Shown: in pieces, positions 7,163 to 15,560 of the stretch
How positions within the stretch are numbered: the stretch's first letter is position 1
Layout: each line of letters begins with the position of its first letter
Origin: CAYFVU01 sp964346645
GTDB lineage: Bacteria > Spirochaetota > Spirochaetia > DSM-16054 > Sediminispirochaetaceae
Reading direction: 5' to 3'
Assembly (NCBI GenBank): GCA_964346645.1
Contig: CAYFVU010000026.1
Location: 1 to 34,688, forward strand
Length of the DNA: 34,688 bases
The notes under the pieces: model-generated
Told to the model about the DNA's origin: nothing
Database searches by the model: none
What the model saw: only the letters and a program-made list of their open reading frames with translations
Program-made: the position numbers and the translations under genes

Positions 7163-8092
7163 ATGCCGGCAGTACCGAATATACATAAGCAGTTTAAGGC
7201 AGATCTGAAAGAACATATTATTCGTAGTATTTTTTTCATGACTGCTTTTCTCTCGGTTATTACTACGGTCGGAATCGTCGTGGTGCTCCTGGTGGAGTCG
7301 GTGGATTTTTTCAGTGCGGTCTCTATTATAGAGTTCTTCACATCCACACGATGGAGCCCGGCGATAAAACCGTTGGAATTCGGTGTGCTTCCGCTCATTA
7401 GCGGTACGCTCACCTTTACACTTGGATCGGCTCTGGTAGCCATCCCAATCGGTGTACTCGCAGCGATCTATCTCAGCGAATACGCCGATGATAGGGTGCG
7501 AGGATTTCTCAAGCCGGCGCTCGAGATGCTTGCCGGTATTCCCACGGTCGTGTACGGCTATTTTGCCCTCGTGTACATCACCCCGTTCCTTCAGAGATTT
7601 TTTCCAGATCTCAACTCCTTCAACGTGCTCAGTGCCTCTATGGTGGTGGGAATCATGATCATCCCCACAATAGCGAGTATAAGCGAGGATGCGATGAAGG
7701 CAGTCCCGAACATACTGAGGCATGCCGGTTACGGACTCGGTATCACGAAGTTTCAGGTGACAAGTACCATAGTCGTTCCGGCGGCTCTTTCCGGTATCGT
7801 CTCATCGTTTATTCTCGGTATATCGCGGGCAATCGGAGAGACGATGGCCGTAACGATTGCGGGAGGCAACCTCTCCCGGATAGTCAATTGGCTTCATCCG
7901 AAAGAAGCGCTCTTTAATCCGATTCAGACAATGACGGCGGCAATGGTGGAGATCGGCATCAGCGATGTGACGGGGGATTCGGTGAGCTACAAGAGTCTCT
8001 TTGCCGTAGGGCTTACGCTCTTCGTTATGACGATGCTCCTGAATATCCTCAGTCAACACATAAAAAATAAATACCGAGAGAAGTACGAGTAA
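7163..8092 (+). CDS. pstC: Phosphate ABC transporter permease PstC
   Basis: One of the two inner-membrane permease subunits through which Pi passes. 309 residues from the chosen start. It has an N-terminal TM (ITTVGIVVVLLVESVDFF), the family's periplasmic segment (EFFTSTRWSPAIKPLEFGVLPL), and the permease domain with the EAA-type loop (HAGYGLGITKFQVTSTIVVP followed by GISRAIGETMAVTIAGG). I prefer the ATG at 7163 because AGGA lies eight bases upstream; the in-frame ATG at 7154 abuts that AGG and would have no ribosome site. It overlaps pstA by one base (TAATG), indicating translational coupling. Confidence 0.95.
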   Translation: MPAVPNIHKQFKADLKEHIIRSIFFMTAFLSVITTVGIVVVLLVESVDFFSAVSIIEFFTSTRWSPAIKPLEFGVLPLISGTLTFTLGSALVAIPIGVLAAIYLSEYADDRVRGFLKPALEMLAGIPTVVYGYFALVYITPFLQRFFPDLNSFNVLSASMVVGIMIIPTIASISEDAMKAVPNILRHAGYGLGITKFQVTSTIVVPAALSGIVSSFILGISRAIGETMAVTIAGGNLSRIVNWLHPKEALFNPIQTMTAAMVEIGISDVTGDSVSYKSLFAVGLTLFVMTMLLNILSQHIKNKYREKYE

Positions 8093-9006
8093 TGGCTGCG
8101 TTAGATAATAATATGGCAGAAGGAAATGGGATAAAATCCAGCGACAATATCGAGTTGGAACGCAAAAAGGGTATTGTATTCCAGGTAGTATGTGTAGCAG
8201 CAACCCTATTTGGAATAGTATCGCTCGGAGCGCTCCTCGTATACGTCTTCACAGAGGCGATAGGTTGGCTCGATTGGCAGTTTATTACCAGTATGCCTTC
8301 GAGGTTTCCGGAGAAGGCGGGGATATACCCCTCCCTCTTGGGATCGGTATTCGTAGTCGCCCTGGTAGCGGTTCTCTCTCTTCCTATAGGAGTGGGGGCC
8401 GCCGTTTTTCTCGAGGAGTACTCAAAAAAGAACTTCATGCAGCGATTGATAGAAACGAATATTGCGAATCTTGCCGGTGTCCCTTCCATCGTGTATGGAT
8501 TGCTCGGACTCGGTCTGTTCGTCAGTACCTTCGGTCTCCCACATGGGATCGTGCTGGTAGGCGGTTTCACGCTGACCCTGAGGGTTCTGCCGATAGTAAT
8601 CGTTTCTTCACAGGAGGCGATACGGGCGGTTCCCGATCTTCAGCGTCATGCCTCGCTCGGGCTCGGGACTACGAAGTGGCAGATGATCAGAACTACAGTT
8701 TTACCTGAAGCTCTACCGGGTATTATGACCGGAACCATTATTGCGCTTGCGAATGCGATGGGAGAGACTGCTCCGCTTATCATGATCGGGGCCGCAACGA
8801 CCATATTCTCTCCGCCGCACGGTCTATTCAGCTCGTTCAGTGCAATGCCGTTGCAGATATTTGCATGGTCGGATCTGCCGAAAGAGGGGTTTCAACACGG
8901 CGTAGTGCCTGCAGCGATAGTCGTACTTCTCGTTGTTATACTCTCGATGAACGGTATTGCGATTTATGCGAGGAACAGATTCTACCAGAGAAGACGTCAC
9001 AAATAG
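8092..9006 (+). CDS. pstA: Phosphate ABC transporter permease PstA
   Basis: Second permease subunit of the phosphate importer, 304 residues. A charged N-terminal stretch of about 25 residues precedes the first TM. The permease core holds FPEKAGIYPSLLGSVFVVALV, GVPSIVYGLLGLGLFV, the EAA-type coupling loop (HASLGLGTTKWQMIRTTVLP) and ALANAMGETAPLIMIGAA, all characteristic of PstA. The protein ends with a Lys/Arg-rich cytoplasmic tail. Its ATG shares one base with the pstC stop, so the two subunits are probably made in equal amounts. pstB follows nine bases later. Confidence 0.95.
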   Translation: MAALDNNMAEGNGIKSSDNIELERKKGIVFQVVCVAATLFGIVSLGALLVYVFTEAIGWLDWQFITSMPSRFPEKAGIYPSLLGSVFVVALVAVLSLPIGVGAAVFLEEYSKKNFMQRLIETNIANLAGVPSIVYGLLGLGLFVSTFGLPHGIVLVGGFTLTLRVLPIVIVSSQEAIRAVPDLQRHASLGLGTTKWQMIRTTVLPEALPGIMTGTIIALANAMGETAPLIMIGAATTIFSPPHGLFSSFSAMPLQIFAWSDLPKEGFQHGVVPAAIVVLLVVILSMNGIAIYARNRFYQRRRHK

Positions 9007-9015
9007 GAGATAATC

Positions 9016-9837
9016 ATGATAAATATCGACGGAAGCACGTCTATCGTGCAAGGCCGGTCTGTAGAAAACGATATGAACAAAATGGAGTCGGTAATAGAGG
9101 TTAAAAAGCTCAACTTCTACTATGGGCAGACCAGGGCGCTCATGGATATCGACATGAATATCTACAAGAACAAGGTGACCTCCATTATCGGACCGAGCGG
9201 ATGCGGTAAATCGACCATGCTCCGCTGCTTCAACAGGATGAACGACCTCATAGAGGGGACGAGGGTAGAGGGAGAGATACTCCTGAACGGTCACAACATC
9301 TACGACAAGGAAGTGGATCCGGTTCGGCTGCGACGGCATGTGGGAATGGTGTTTCAACAGCCCAATCCTTTTCCCAAATCGATCTTCGAAAATGTTGCGT
9401 ACGGACCGAAAATGCACGGAATACACAACAAGGATCAGCTCACGGATATAGTGGAGACGAGTCTGAAAAAATCAGCTCTGTACGACGAGGTCAAGGACAG
9501 GCTTCACAAGAGCGCGCTTTCTCTCTCGGGCGGGCAGCAGCAGCGTCTCTGCATTGCGCGTGCCATTGCGGTGGAACCGGAGCTCATTCTCATGGACGAG
9601 CCCGCCTCTGCGCTCGACCCGATAGCGACTACCTATATAGAGGATCTGATCGACGAGCTCAAGAAGAACTACACGGTGGTCATCGTTACCCACAACATGC
9701 AGCAGGCAGGACGCGTGGGAGATTTCTCTGCCTTTTTCTTGAACGGCTATCTCGAGGAGTTCGACACCACGGAGAATATCTTCCTCAATCCCGCGAGTAA
9801 AAAGACTGCCGACTACATCAGCGGACGTTTCGGCTAA
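9016..9837 (+). CDS. pstB: Phosphate ABC transporter ATP-binding protein
   Basis: ATPase that powers phosphate import. 273 residues with every ABC motif: Walker A GPSGCGKST, Q-loop (VFQQPNPFPKSIFENVAYGP, the PstB-type version), signature LSGGQQQR, Walker B LILMDEPASALDP and H-loop VTHNMQQAGR. AGGAG lies eight bases before the ATG. About 25 residues precede the core, slightly more than usual; internal ATGs at 9073 or 9082 are possible alternatives. pstB is the last gene of the operon: no phoU follows, and the next gene is a GH13 enzyme after 145 bases. Confidence 0.96.
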   Translation: MINIDGSTSIVQGRSVENDMNKMESVIEVKKLNFYYGQTRALMDIDMNIYKNKVTSIIGPSGCGKSTMLRCFNRMNDLIEGTRVEGEILLNGHNIYDKEVDPVRLRRHVGMVFQQPNPFPKSIFENVAYGPKMHGIHNKDQLTDIVETSLKKSALYDEVKDRLHKSALSLSGGQQQRLCIARAIAVEPELILMDEPASALDPIATTYIEDLIDELKKNYTVVIVTHNMQQAGRVGDFSAFFLNGYLEEFDTTENIFLNPASKKTADYISGRFG

Positions 9838-9890
9838 TTCCCACTTATATCATCGCTGATCGGGTCCGCTGGTTCCGAGATGTTCAGTTT

Positions 9891-9918
9891 TTGCAAAAAG
9901 GCTATTTTCCCCGATACT
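9891..9918 (+). promoter_or_regulatory. Weak candidate promoter of the GH13 phosphorylase gene
   Basis: TTGCAA (9891-9896), 16 bases, GATACT (9913-9918), each 4 of 6 to consensus. It overlaps a short palindrome, TTTTTGCAAAAA (9888-9899). No clear terminator closes the pst operon before it, so read-through from pstB is also possible. Confidence 0.35.
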
Positions 9919-9982
9919 ATTCGTAGAAAAATTTACAGGAACAATTTACACTCGTACAAAAGGCATCGCGAAGAGGTGAGGT

Positions 9983-11716
9983 ATGACAAAAAAGGTACGG
10001 GAACTCCTGCAGTTCATTTATGGTGAGAAGAGAGGCGAAGAGGCCGCAGAGGAGCTTGCTCGCATCGTCGAGGAGGAGCAGACGAAGATAGAACCGCCGT
10101 CGCACAGAGGATCGGGGGAGCTCCCGCTTTCGCAGAAGGACGCATTTCTCATTACCTACGGCGACTCGCTCATGCGCGAAGCTGCAAAACCGTTGGCGGG
10201 GCTCAGAGACTTCGCCGAAAAGAAGCTGCGGGAGGCGATATCCGGTATCCATATCCTCCCTTTTTTTCCCTATTCCTCCGACGACGGCTTCTCGATTATC
10301 GACTACTACGAGGTCAATCCCGCACTGGGGACGTGGAAGGAGGTGGCGGAGATAGGCTCCGCCTTCAAGCTCATGTCCGATCTCGTCCTCAACCACTGCT
10401 CGGCGCAGAACGAGTGGTTTCGTAAGTTTCTCGAAGGCGATCCCGCCTACGGGAACTACTTTATCTCCGTAGATCCGCAGACGGATCTCTCGATGATCGT
10501 GCGGCCCCGTACCCATCCCCTCCTCACGCCTTTCGAGGGCTCTGAGGGAACAGTCCATGTATGGACGACCTTTAGCGCAGACCAGGTGGATCTGAACTTC
10601 TCGGAGCCGAAGGTCCTGATCGAGATGATCCGCGTGCTGCTCTTCCACATAAGGAAAGGGGTGCAGGTTATCCGGCTCGACGCCATCGCTTATCTCTGGA
10701 AGGAGATCGGACATCCGAGCATACATCACGAGAAGACGCATGCGGTGGTCAAGCTCTTCAGGGCGCTGCTCGATCTGGCGGCACCCTGGGTCGTCATCAT
10801 CACCGAGACGAACGTCCCCCATGAAGAGAATATCAGCTACTTCGGCAACTACCGGGACGAGGCCCACATGGTCTATCAGTTCTCCCTCCCGCCCCTCGTT
10901 CTCGACGCATTCCGGCGCGAAGACGCCGGACACCTGAGCGACTGGGCCTCGGGGCTCCCCGACACGGCGGGTACCACCACCTTCTTCAACTTCCTCGCCT
11001 CGCACGACGGCATCGGTCTGCTGCCGGCCCACGGCATTCTTTCGGAGGAGGAGCTCAACGGACTAGTGGAGGCCACGAAGGAACGGGGAGGCTTTATCAA
11101 CTACAAGTCGACTCCCGAAGGCAAAATTCCCTACGAGATGAACATCACCTATCTCGATGCGGTGGCGGAAAAGAATCTGGGAGACTCGGTGCGGGCAAGA
11201 AAGTTCCTCGCGAGCCAGTCGATTATGCTCGCGCTCCGTGGAGTGCCGGGAATCTACATCCACAGTCTGCTCGGCTCAGGCAACTATCACGAGGGAGTGG
11301 AGAAGACCGGTGAGAACAGGAGCATAAACCGCGAGAAACTCGACTACGACGAGGTCCTCGCGGAGGTGAACAGCCCCGGCAGTCTTCGCAACCGTATTTT
11401 CAGCGGCTTCGCGGCGCAGCTGAAGGCCCGAAGGAGCTCCCGCGCCTTTCACCCCTCCGCCGGTATGGAGGTCCTGCGGCTCGACCCGCGACTCTTCGTC
11501 GTCCTCCGCTATTCCGAGGATGCAACCGAGCAGGTAATCTGCATCACCAACGTGAGTCCCCATGTAGTGCCGATGACGATCCCCTTCGACGTGTTGAAAA
11601 AACCGGTAAGGAGCTCCTTTAGCGAAATCATCAGCGGCGAGGACATGGTCGCGGAGGTCGAGCGGGCCCGACTCCGTTTCCAGATACAGCCCTACGGAGT
11701 ATACTGGCTCAAGTGA
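9983..11716 (+). CDS. GH13 subfamily 18 glycoside phosphorylase (glucosylglycerate / sucrose phosphorylase type)
   Basis: Cytoplasmic enzyme of the sucrose-phosphorylase group, which cleaves an alpha-glucoside with inorganic phosphate to give glucose 1-phosphate. 577 residues, longer than classical sucrose phosphorylases (about 490-505), with an N-terminal helical extension of some 50 residues. GH13 motifs: HILPFFPYSSDDGFSIIDY, DLVLNHCSAQNEWF, nucleophile Asp233 in VIRLDAIAYLW, acid/base Glu275 in ITETNVPHEENISYFG, and transition-state Asp342 in FLASHDGIG. The segments TETNVPHEENI and RPRTHPLLTPF look more like glucosylglycerate phosphorylases than true sucrose phosphorylases, which I recall reading RLDAVGYA and IPET. 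I therefore favour glucosylglycerate as substrate, with moderate confidence. GAGGTGAGG is a strong ribosome site. It converges on a GT4 enzyme 31 bases away. Confidence 0.82.
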   Translation: MTKKVRELLQFIYGEKRGEEAAEELARIVEEEQTKIEPPSHRGSGELPLSQKDAFLITYGDSLMREAAKPLAGLRDFAEKKLREAISGIHILPFFPYSSDDGFSIIDYYEVNPALGTWKEVAEIGSAFKLMSDLVLNHCSAQNEWFRKFLEGDPAYGNYFISVDPQTDLSMIVRPRTHPLLTPFEGSEGTVHVWTTFSADQVDLNFSEPKVLIEMIRVLLFHIRKGVQVIRLDAIAYLWKEIGHPSIHHEKTHAVVKLFRALLDLAAPWVVIITETNVPHEENISYFGNYRDEAHMVYQFSLPPLVLDAFRREDAGHLSDWASGLPDTAGTTTFFNFLASHDGIGLLPAHGILSEEELNGLVEATKERGGFINYKSTPEGKIPYEMNITYLDAVAEKNLGDSVRARKFLASQSIMLALRGVPGIYIHSLLGSGNYHEGVEKTGENRSINREKLDYDEVLAEVNSPGSLRNRIFSGFAAQLKARRSSRAFHPSAGMEVLRLDPRLFVVLRYSEDATEQVICITNVSPHVVPMTIPFDVLKKPVRSSFSEIISGEDMVAEVERARLRFQIQPYGVYWLK

Positions 11717-11747
11717 TTTGAGTCTTTACGGCGGCGGCCCGCGAGTG

Positions 11748-13019
11748 CTACATGTCTCTGAACTGCTTGCTGCCCCAGATGTTGGTGGTCAGGTGGCGTA
11801 GCTTCGTCTCGAGCACGCTGTATGAGTAGTATTTGAGCCCGAGTTTGTAGTTCGTCTCGGCCATCTGCTTTACACGTCTGTGGTCGTTCAGCACGCTCTT
11901 GCTGTACGCGACCGTCTCACGGCTGATGAAGTTGTCCATTTCTATGACATCGAAGCCCTTCGGCTTGATGTCGTACGAGTAAATCGAGTAGTTGTTCACG
12001 AGTATCGGCTTGCGGTGGTATATCGCCTCGAGGAAGGCGTTGCCGAAGCCCTCGACAATTGAGGGATAGGTGACGAGGTCGGCGTGGGGATAGATATCGT
12101 GCAGGGTGTAGATCTTTCTGCCGTCGGCGGTGGTCCCCCGGCTGTCGTCGATGATGTCGTTGACGAAGATCGCCTTTATCCCGAGCAGCTCGGCGTACTC
12201 CTTTACCCTGGTCTGATATTCGTAGCCTTCGTCCCCCGATGCGTGGCTGATGACGAGGGTAGCGTTCATGTCGAGCCGAGCAACGAGCTCGATCGCGTGT
12301 TCTATGCCCTTTCGCTGCACTACACGTGTAGGTTGGAGGACGAGGAGCTCGTCTTCGGCGACACCGATTGCATCGCGCGCGTCACGGTTGTAGTCGTCGA
12401 GGCCGCTCGACTGTGTTTCGAAATCCATGACATTGGGAATGAGGGTAGCGCCGATTCCGGTCCGCAGTGCCAGCTGGTTCTGCGCCGAGCTGTTTATCAC
12501 TACATGGTAGATCGATTTGAGATTGGGGGGATAGGCGCAGTTGAAGTAGTCCCATACGCAGTTGTTGAGGAAGCGCTTGCGTTCCCAGAAGAAATCGTGG
12601 TGGTGAGCGATGGTCGGTATTCCCGTCTCGGCGATGACCTCGGTGAGTGCGAGGGCGAGGGGGATGTTGAGGGGAATGGTGAGGGTGTTCTGGGGTATGA
12701 GAAGGTCTATCTGAAATCTCTGTATGAACTCGTAGAGTCGCTCCTTGAGGATTTCTCGATACTCGTGAATGCCGTCGGTGAGTTCGCGAGGACGGATCGC
12801 CCGGTCGTAGCTCATGTTGTAGAGCTCCACAATAGCGGGATGTTTGAAATGAGCCTCTTCAGCGATGAAGGAGACATCATCAGGTGTGTCGAGTTCGCCG
12901 GCCATGTAGTATGACTCGTAGCCGTGACGGGCGAATACATCGGCCCACTTTTTTGTCTCTAAAGAAACTCCGTCGGTACCTGAAATCCGGAACGACACGA
13001 ATCCGATATTCTTCCCCAT
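11748..13019 (-). CDS. GT4 glycosyltransferase, possible mannosylglucosylglycerate synthase type
   Basis: Retaining GT-B glycosyltransferase of 423 residues, predicted cytoplasmic. N-terminus GFVSFRISGTDGVSLETKKWADVF holds the Gly-rich loop; the C-terminal domain has PTRVVQRKGIEHAIELVARL (donor phosphate Arg/Lys) and PSIVEGFGNAFLEAIYHRKPILV, the E-x7-E donor-sugar motif. The GTDGVSLET/KWADV start is what I recall from the MggA/MggS group (mannosylglucosyl-phosphoglycerate or mannosylglucosylglycerate synthases of Petrotoga and others). That specificity is inference; a galactosyl or glucosyl donor cannot be excluded. I start at the ATG at 13019, which has GAGGTG upstream; the open frame reaches 13127, but that extension has no ribosome site and is low-complexity. 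Converges with the GH13 phosphorylase, so the pair may be the synthetic and degradative arms of one solute. Confidence 0.75.
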   Translation of the reverse strand: MGKNIGFVSFRISGTDGVSLETKKWADVFARHGYESYYMAGELDTPDDVSFIAEEAHFKHPAIVELYNMSYDRAIRPRELTDGIHEYREILKERLYEFIQRFQIDLLIPQNTLTIPLNIPLALALTEVIAETGIPTIAHHHDFFWERKRFLNNCVWDYFNCAYPPNLKSIYHVVINSSAQNQLALRTGIGATLIPNVMDFETQSSGLDDYNRDARDAIGVAEDELLVLQPTRVVQRKGIEHAIELVARLDMNATLVISHASGDEGYEYQTRVKEYAELLGIKAIFVNDIIDDSRGTTADGRKIYTLHDIYPHADLVTYPSIVEGFGNAFLEAIYHRKPILVNNYSIYSYDIKPKGFDVIEMDNFISRETVAYSKSVLNDHRRVKQMAETNYKLGLKYYSYSVLETKLRHLTTNIWGSKQFRDM

Positions 13020-13155
13020 CCTACACCTCGACGCGAAATAGTAATATAGTTTCATTGTAATGTTTTCGTGAGAGGAATCAAGAAAAAAAAGTAGAAATGG
13101 GGGCTGCCTATGCGCGATGCTGGTCAAGACCCGCTAAGTTCGGTAGGATGGCCGT

Positions 13156-13716
13156 ATGGAACGGTGGAACGAGAGGCAACGGCGGGAGATCCTCTCCTGT
13201 CCCATTTTCGGCGTGGACGAGGTAAAACGAAGATCGGAGAAAGGCAGCGAGGGAGACTTCTACGTGCTGCGGGCGCCGGACTGGGCGACCGTCGTGCCTG
13301 TAACGGAGGATGCAGAGGGACGACGCTGCTTTCTCATGGTGGAGCAGTACCGGCACGGGAGCGACCGGGTGACAATCGAGTTCCCTGCGGGCACGGTCGA
13401 TCCCGGCGAGGCCCCCGAGACCTGCGCCCGCAGAGAATTGCGGGAGGAGACCGGTCACTCCGCAGGAGAGCTCGTGCAGATCGGCGAGCTCTCTCCGAAT
13501 CCCGCCTTCATGGAGAATAGCTCCTACACCTATGTGGCCCGTTCTCTCGTCTATGAGGGAGAGCAGAGTCTCGACCTGCACGAGAGCATGCACGTGCACA
13601 CGATTCCGATCGAGGAGGTGCGCCGCAGTATGGGGCATGCACCCTACGAGAATGCGATCATGGTGGCCGCTCTCATGCTCTTCGACAGATGGGAGCGCTC
13701 TCGCGGGCAGCAGTGA
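13156..13716 (+). CDS. Nudix hydrolase, ADP-ribose pyrophosphatase type
   Basis: 186-residue cytoplasmic Nudix enzyme that hydrolyses a nucleoside diphosphate linked to another moiety, probably ADP-ribose or a nucleotide sugar. The Nudix box is intact and starts at GTVDPGEAPETCARRELREE, ending TGHSA (G-x5-E-x7-REL-x-EE-x-G). Upstream EQYRHGSDRVTIEFPAG is the strand region typical of ADP-ribose pyrophosphatases, and the FMENSSYTYVA segment follows the box. AGGA lies about nine bases before the ATG. The gene starts 136 bases from the divergent GT4 gene. Given the neighbours, a nucleotide-sugar substrate is possible, but nothing in the sequence decides this. Confidence 0.85.
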   Translation: MERWNERQRREILSCPIFGVDEVKRRSEKGSEGDFYVLRAPDWATVVPVTEDAEGRRCFLMVEQYRHGSDRVTIEFPAGTVDPGEAPETCARRELREETGHSAGELVQIGELSPNPAFMENSSYTYVARSLVYEGEQSLDLHESMHVHTIPIEEVRRSMGHAPYENAIMVAALMLFDRWERSRGQQ

Positions 13717-13809
13717 TTCGGGTCTGTGTAAAACCTTTTGTATCTGTGTAAAAACTTGTGCAGCGGATTATGTGGTGAGGTATGAAGACTGAGGAAGGAA
13801 AAAAAATAG

Positions 13810-13881
13810 AGGCGCCGACCGGATTCGAACCGGTGCATAAAGGTTTTGCAGACCTCTCCCTTACCACTTGGGTACGGCGCC
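13810..13881 (-). tRNA. tRNA-Cys (anticodon GCA)
   Basis: Minus-strand cloverleaf: 7-bp acceptor GGCGCCG/CGGCGCC, D-arm CCC-AAGTGGTAA-GGG, anticodon arm GAGGT-CTGCAAA-ACCTT with anticodon GCA, variable TATGC, and T-arm ACCGG-TTCGAAT-CCGGT. The discriminator base is U (A13810 on the plus strand), as expected for cysteine tRNAs. CCA is not encoded (CTA follows), so it must be added after transcription. A run of T residues follows shortly after and may end the transcript. Confidence 0.95.
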
Positions 13882-13946
13882 TTGCTGACGTTTAAAATAG
13901 CAAAAAGAGGGAGACGTGTCCAGTACTGGGCATGGGTGATTGCTCT

Positions 13947-15389
13947 ATGAGTATGCACGCATCCATGAATCCTCAGATGCAGGCGGCAGAGGGCGGCGCC
14001 GAGCGGCCGGTGGTCCTTCTCGTACAGCCGCCGGTCTATGATTTCGCCCTCTACGACCTCTTCTTCAAGCCCTACGGACTCCTGCGTCTCGGCGCTTGGT
14101 TCGAGAGGGGCGGATACGATCTCCGATTGGTCAACGGACTCGACTACAGAGACGATGCGACGCTGCGCCGTTGCGGAGCCGTAAAGCGGAATCTCAACGG
14201 GACGGGAAAGTTCCCGCGCCGTCTGCTACCTCTCGCCGAGCCCCTTCCCGGAGAGCCTGCGGGGCTGCAGAGAGGCGAGTCCGAGCTCGGAGGCTTTCGG
14301 CACAGATTTGCCGAGCGCACCGGGAGGTATCTCAACCGATACGGGATAGAGCCGGAGAGCCTCCGGCGAAAGATTGCAGAATCAGGAGCCGATGTGGCGC
14401 TGGTCACCTCCCAGATGACCTACTGGTATCCGGGAGTGGCGGAGGCGGTGGAAACGATACGAGAGGAACTGCCCCGCACTCCGGTAGCCGTAGGGGGAGT
14501 CTATGCGAGTCTGCTGCCGGAGCACTGCCGCGACGTAACATCGGCGGACGAGGTGATTACAGGCGGGAACCTCGAAGCCCTCCGCTCGCTGTTGGAGCGG
14601 AGCGGGCTCCCGGTACCGCCGGGTGAGGTTCCCGAGAGGCCTGCGATGCTACCCGGTGTATGGGACGATGCGGGGGTGCTGCGGCTGAACCGCGGCTGTC
14701 CCTACCGTTGCCCCTATTGCGCGAGCGGACTGATAGAGCCCGATTTCGAGAGGGGGAGGGCGGATGCGCTCTGGAAGACGGTCCTGGAGAAAAAACGCCG
14801 ATTCGGCACGAGAACCTTCGCCTTCTACGACGATGCGCTGCTGATGGAAAAGGAGGATGCCTTCGTTCCCTTCCTCGAGAGGGTCGTCTCCTCCGGCGAG
14901 GAGCTCTCCTTCTATCTGCCGAATGCGCTGCACCTGCGCTTTCTCGATCGGAGGACGGCAGAGCTGATGCGCCGCGCGGGCTTCGAGGAGGTCCGTCTCG
15001 GCTACGAGACCGACGACGAGGACTCGCGGGCCTCCACTGGAAAGTACGAACGGTCGGCGGTGCCCGGGGTGATCGAGACCCTGAGAGGCGCCGGATTTTC
15101 AGGCGACCGCATCATACTTTATCTGCTGGCGGGTCTCCCCGGGCAGCCGGCGGATGAGCTTGAGGAGACCGTGCACCGGGCCTCCCGGCTTGGTGTTCGC
15201 CTCTCCGTCGCCGAATACTCGCCGGTCCCCGGCACGGAGCTCTGGCCGGAGAGCGTGGCTGCATCTTCCTATCCGATAGACCGCGAACCGCTGTTCCAAA
15301 ACAACAGCATTTTCCCGCTCGAGTGGGAGGGCTTCTCTCGCGGGGATATGGAGAGGCTCAAGCGCCTCGCCCAAAAAAGCGGACGGTAA
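13947..15389 (+). CDS. B12-binding-type radical SAM protein
   Basis: 480 residues from the chosen start, cytoplasmic. The N-terminal half resembles the cobalamin-binding (B12-binding) Rossmann domain seen in class B radical SAM proteins: VVLLVQPPVYDF, FKPYGLLRLGAWFERGGYDL and the ADVALVTSQMTYWYPGVAEAV strand-helix unit. The radical SAM core follows with CPYRCPYC (Cys 251/255/258), which binds the 4Fe-4S cluster and SAM, then the LGYETDDEDSR and LLAGLPGQPADELEETV segments typical of this subgroup. The substrate is unknown; members methylate or rearrange carbon skeletons. Several ATGs crowd the start; I chose 13947 because GGTGA precedes it at normal spacing, while 13932 has no ribosome site. 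It stands alone, so no pathway is suggested. Confidence 0.82.
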   Translation: MSMHASMNPQMQAAEGGAERPVVLLVQPPVYDFALYDLFFKPYGLLRLGAWFERGGYDLRLVNGLDYRDDATLRRCGAVKRNLNGTGKFPRRLLPLAEPLPGEPAGLQRGESELGGFRHRFAERTGRYLNRYGIEPESLRRKIAESGADVALVTSQMTYWYPGVAEAVETIREELPRTPVAVGGVYASLLPEHCRDVTSADEVITGGNLEALRSLLERSGLPVPPGEVPERPAMLPGVWDDAGVLRLNRGCPYRCPYCASGLIEPDFERGRADALWKTVLEKKRRFGTRTFAFYDDALLMEKEDAFVPFLERVVSSGEELSFYLPNALHLRFLDRRTAELMRRAGFEEVRLGYETDDEDSRASTGKYERSAVPGVIETLRGAGFSGDRIILYLLAGLPGQPADELEETVHRASRLGVRLSVAEYSPVPGTELWPESVAASSYPIDREPLFQNNSIFPLEWEGFSRGDMERLKRLAQKSGR

Positions 15390-15418
15390 GCGCGGCCTGT
15401 TGTACATCCCGAAAGAGA

Positions 15419-15452
15419 CGCCGGCAGGAGCGATTGTTGAGACCTGCCGGCG
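15419..15452 (+). terminator. Strong hairpin downstream of the radical SAM gene
   Basis: A perfect 10-bp inverted repeat, CGCCGGCAGG (15419-15428) and CCTGCCGGCG (15443-15452), with a 14-base loop, 30 bases after the stop. No T-run follows, so it is a factor-dependent or 3'-protective hairpin rather than a classical intrinsic terminator. A shorter inverted repeat, AGCCGA/TCGGCT (15454-15459 and 15477-15482), follows immediately. Confidence 0.45.
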
Positions 15453-15468
15453 CAGCCGATAAGAGCGT

Positions 15469-15496
15469 TTGCCTCCTCGGCTAATTATGTTACTAT
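15469..15496 (+). promoter_or_regulatory. Candidate promoter of the exported protease
   Basis: TTGCCT (15469-15474), 16 bases, TACTAT (15491-15496), each about 4 of 6 to consensus, in the only gap before the protease gene. It sits about 65 bases before the preferred GTG start. Confidence 0.4.
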
Positions 15497-15560
15497 AGAT
15501 GCAGCCTCGCCTCTGCAGCGGGGGATGAACCGGGGCAATACGAACAAGAGGTGTAAGTCG

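Noticed and set aside
9888..9899. Palindrome TTTTTGCAAAAA after pstB as a terminator
   Set aside because: An A/T stem without G/C strength cannot terminate on its own; it was recorded only as part of a weak promoter.
13020..13127. N-terminal extension of the GT4 glycosyltransferase
   Set aside because: Lacks a ribosome site, while GAGGTG stands at correct spacing before the ATG at 13019, where the family-typical GFVSFRISGTDG begins.
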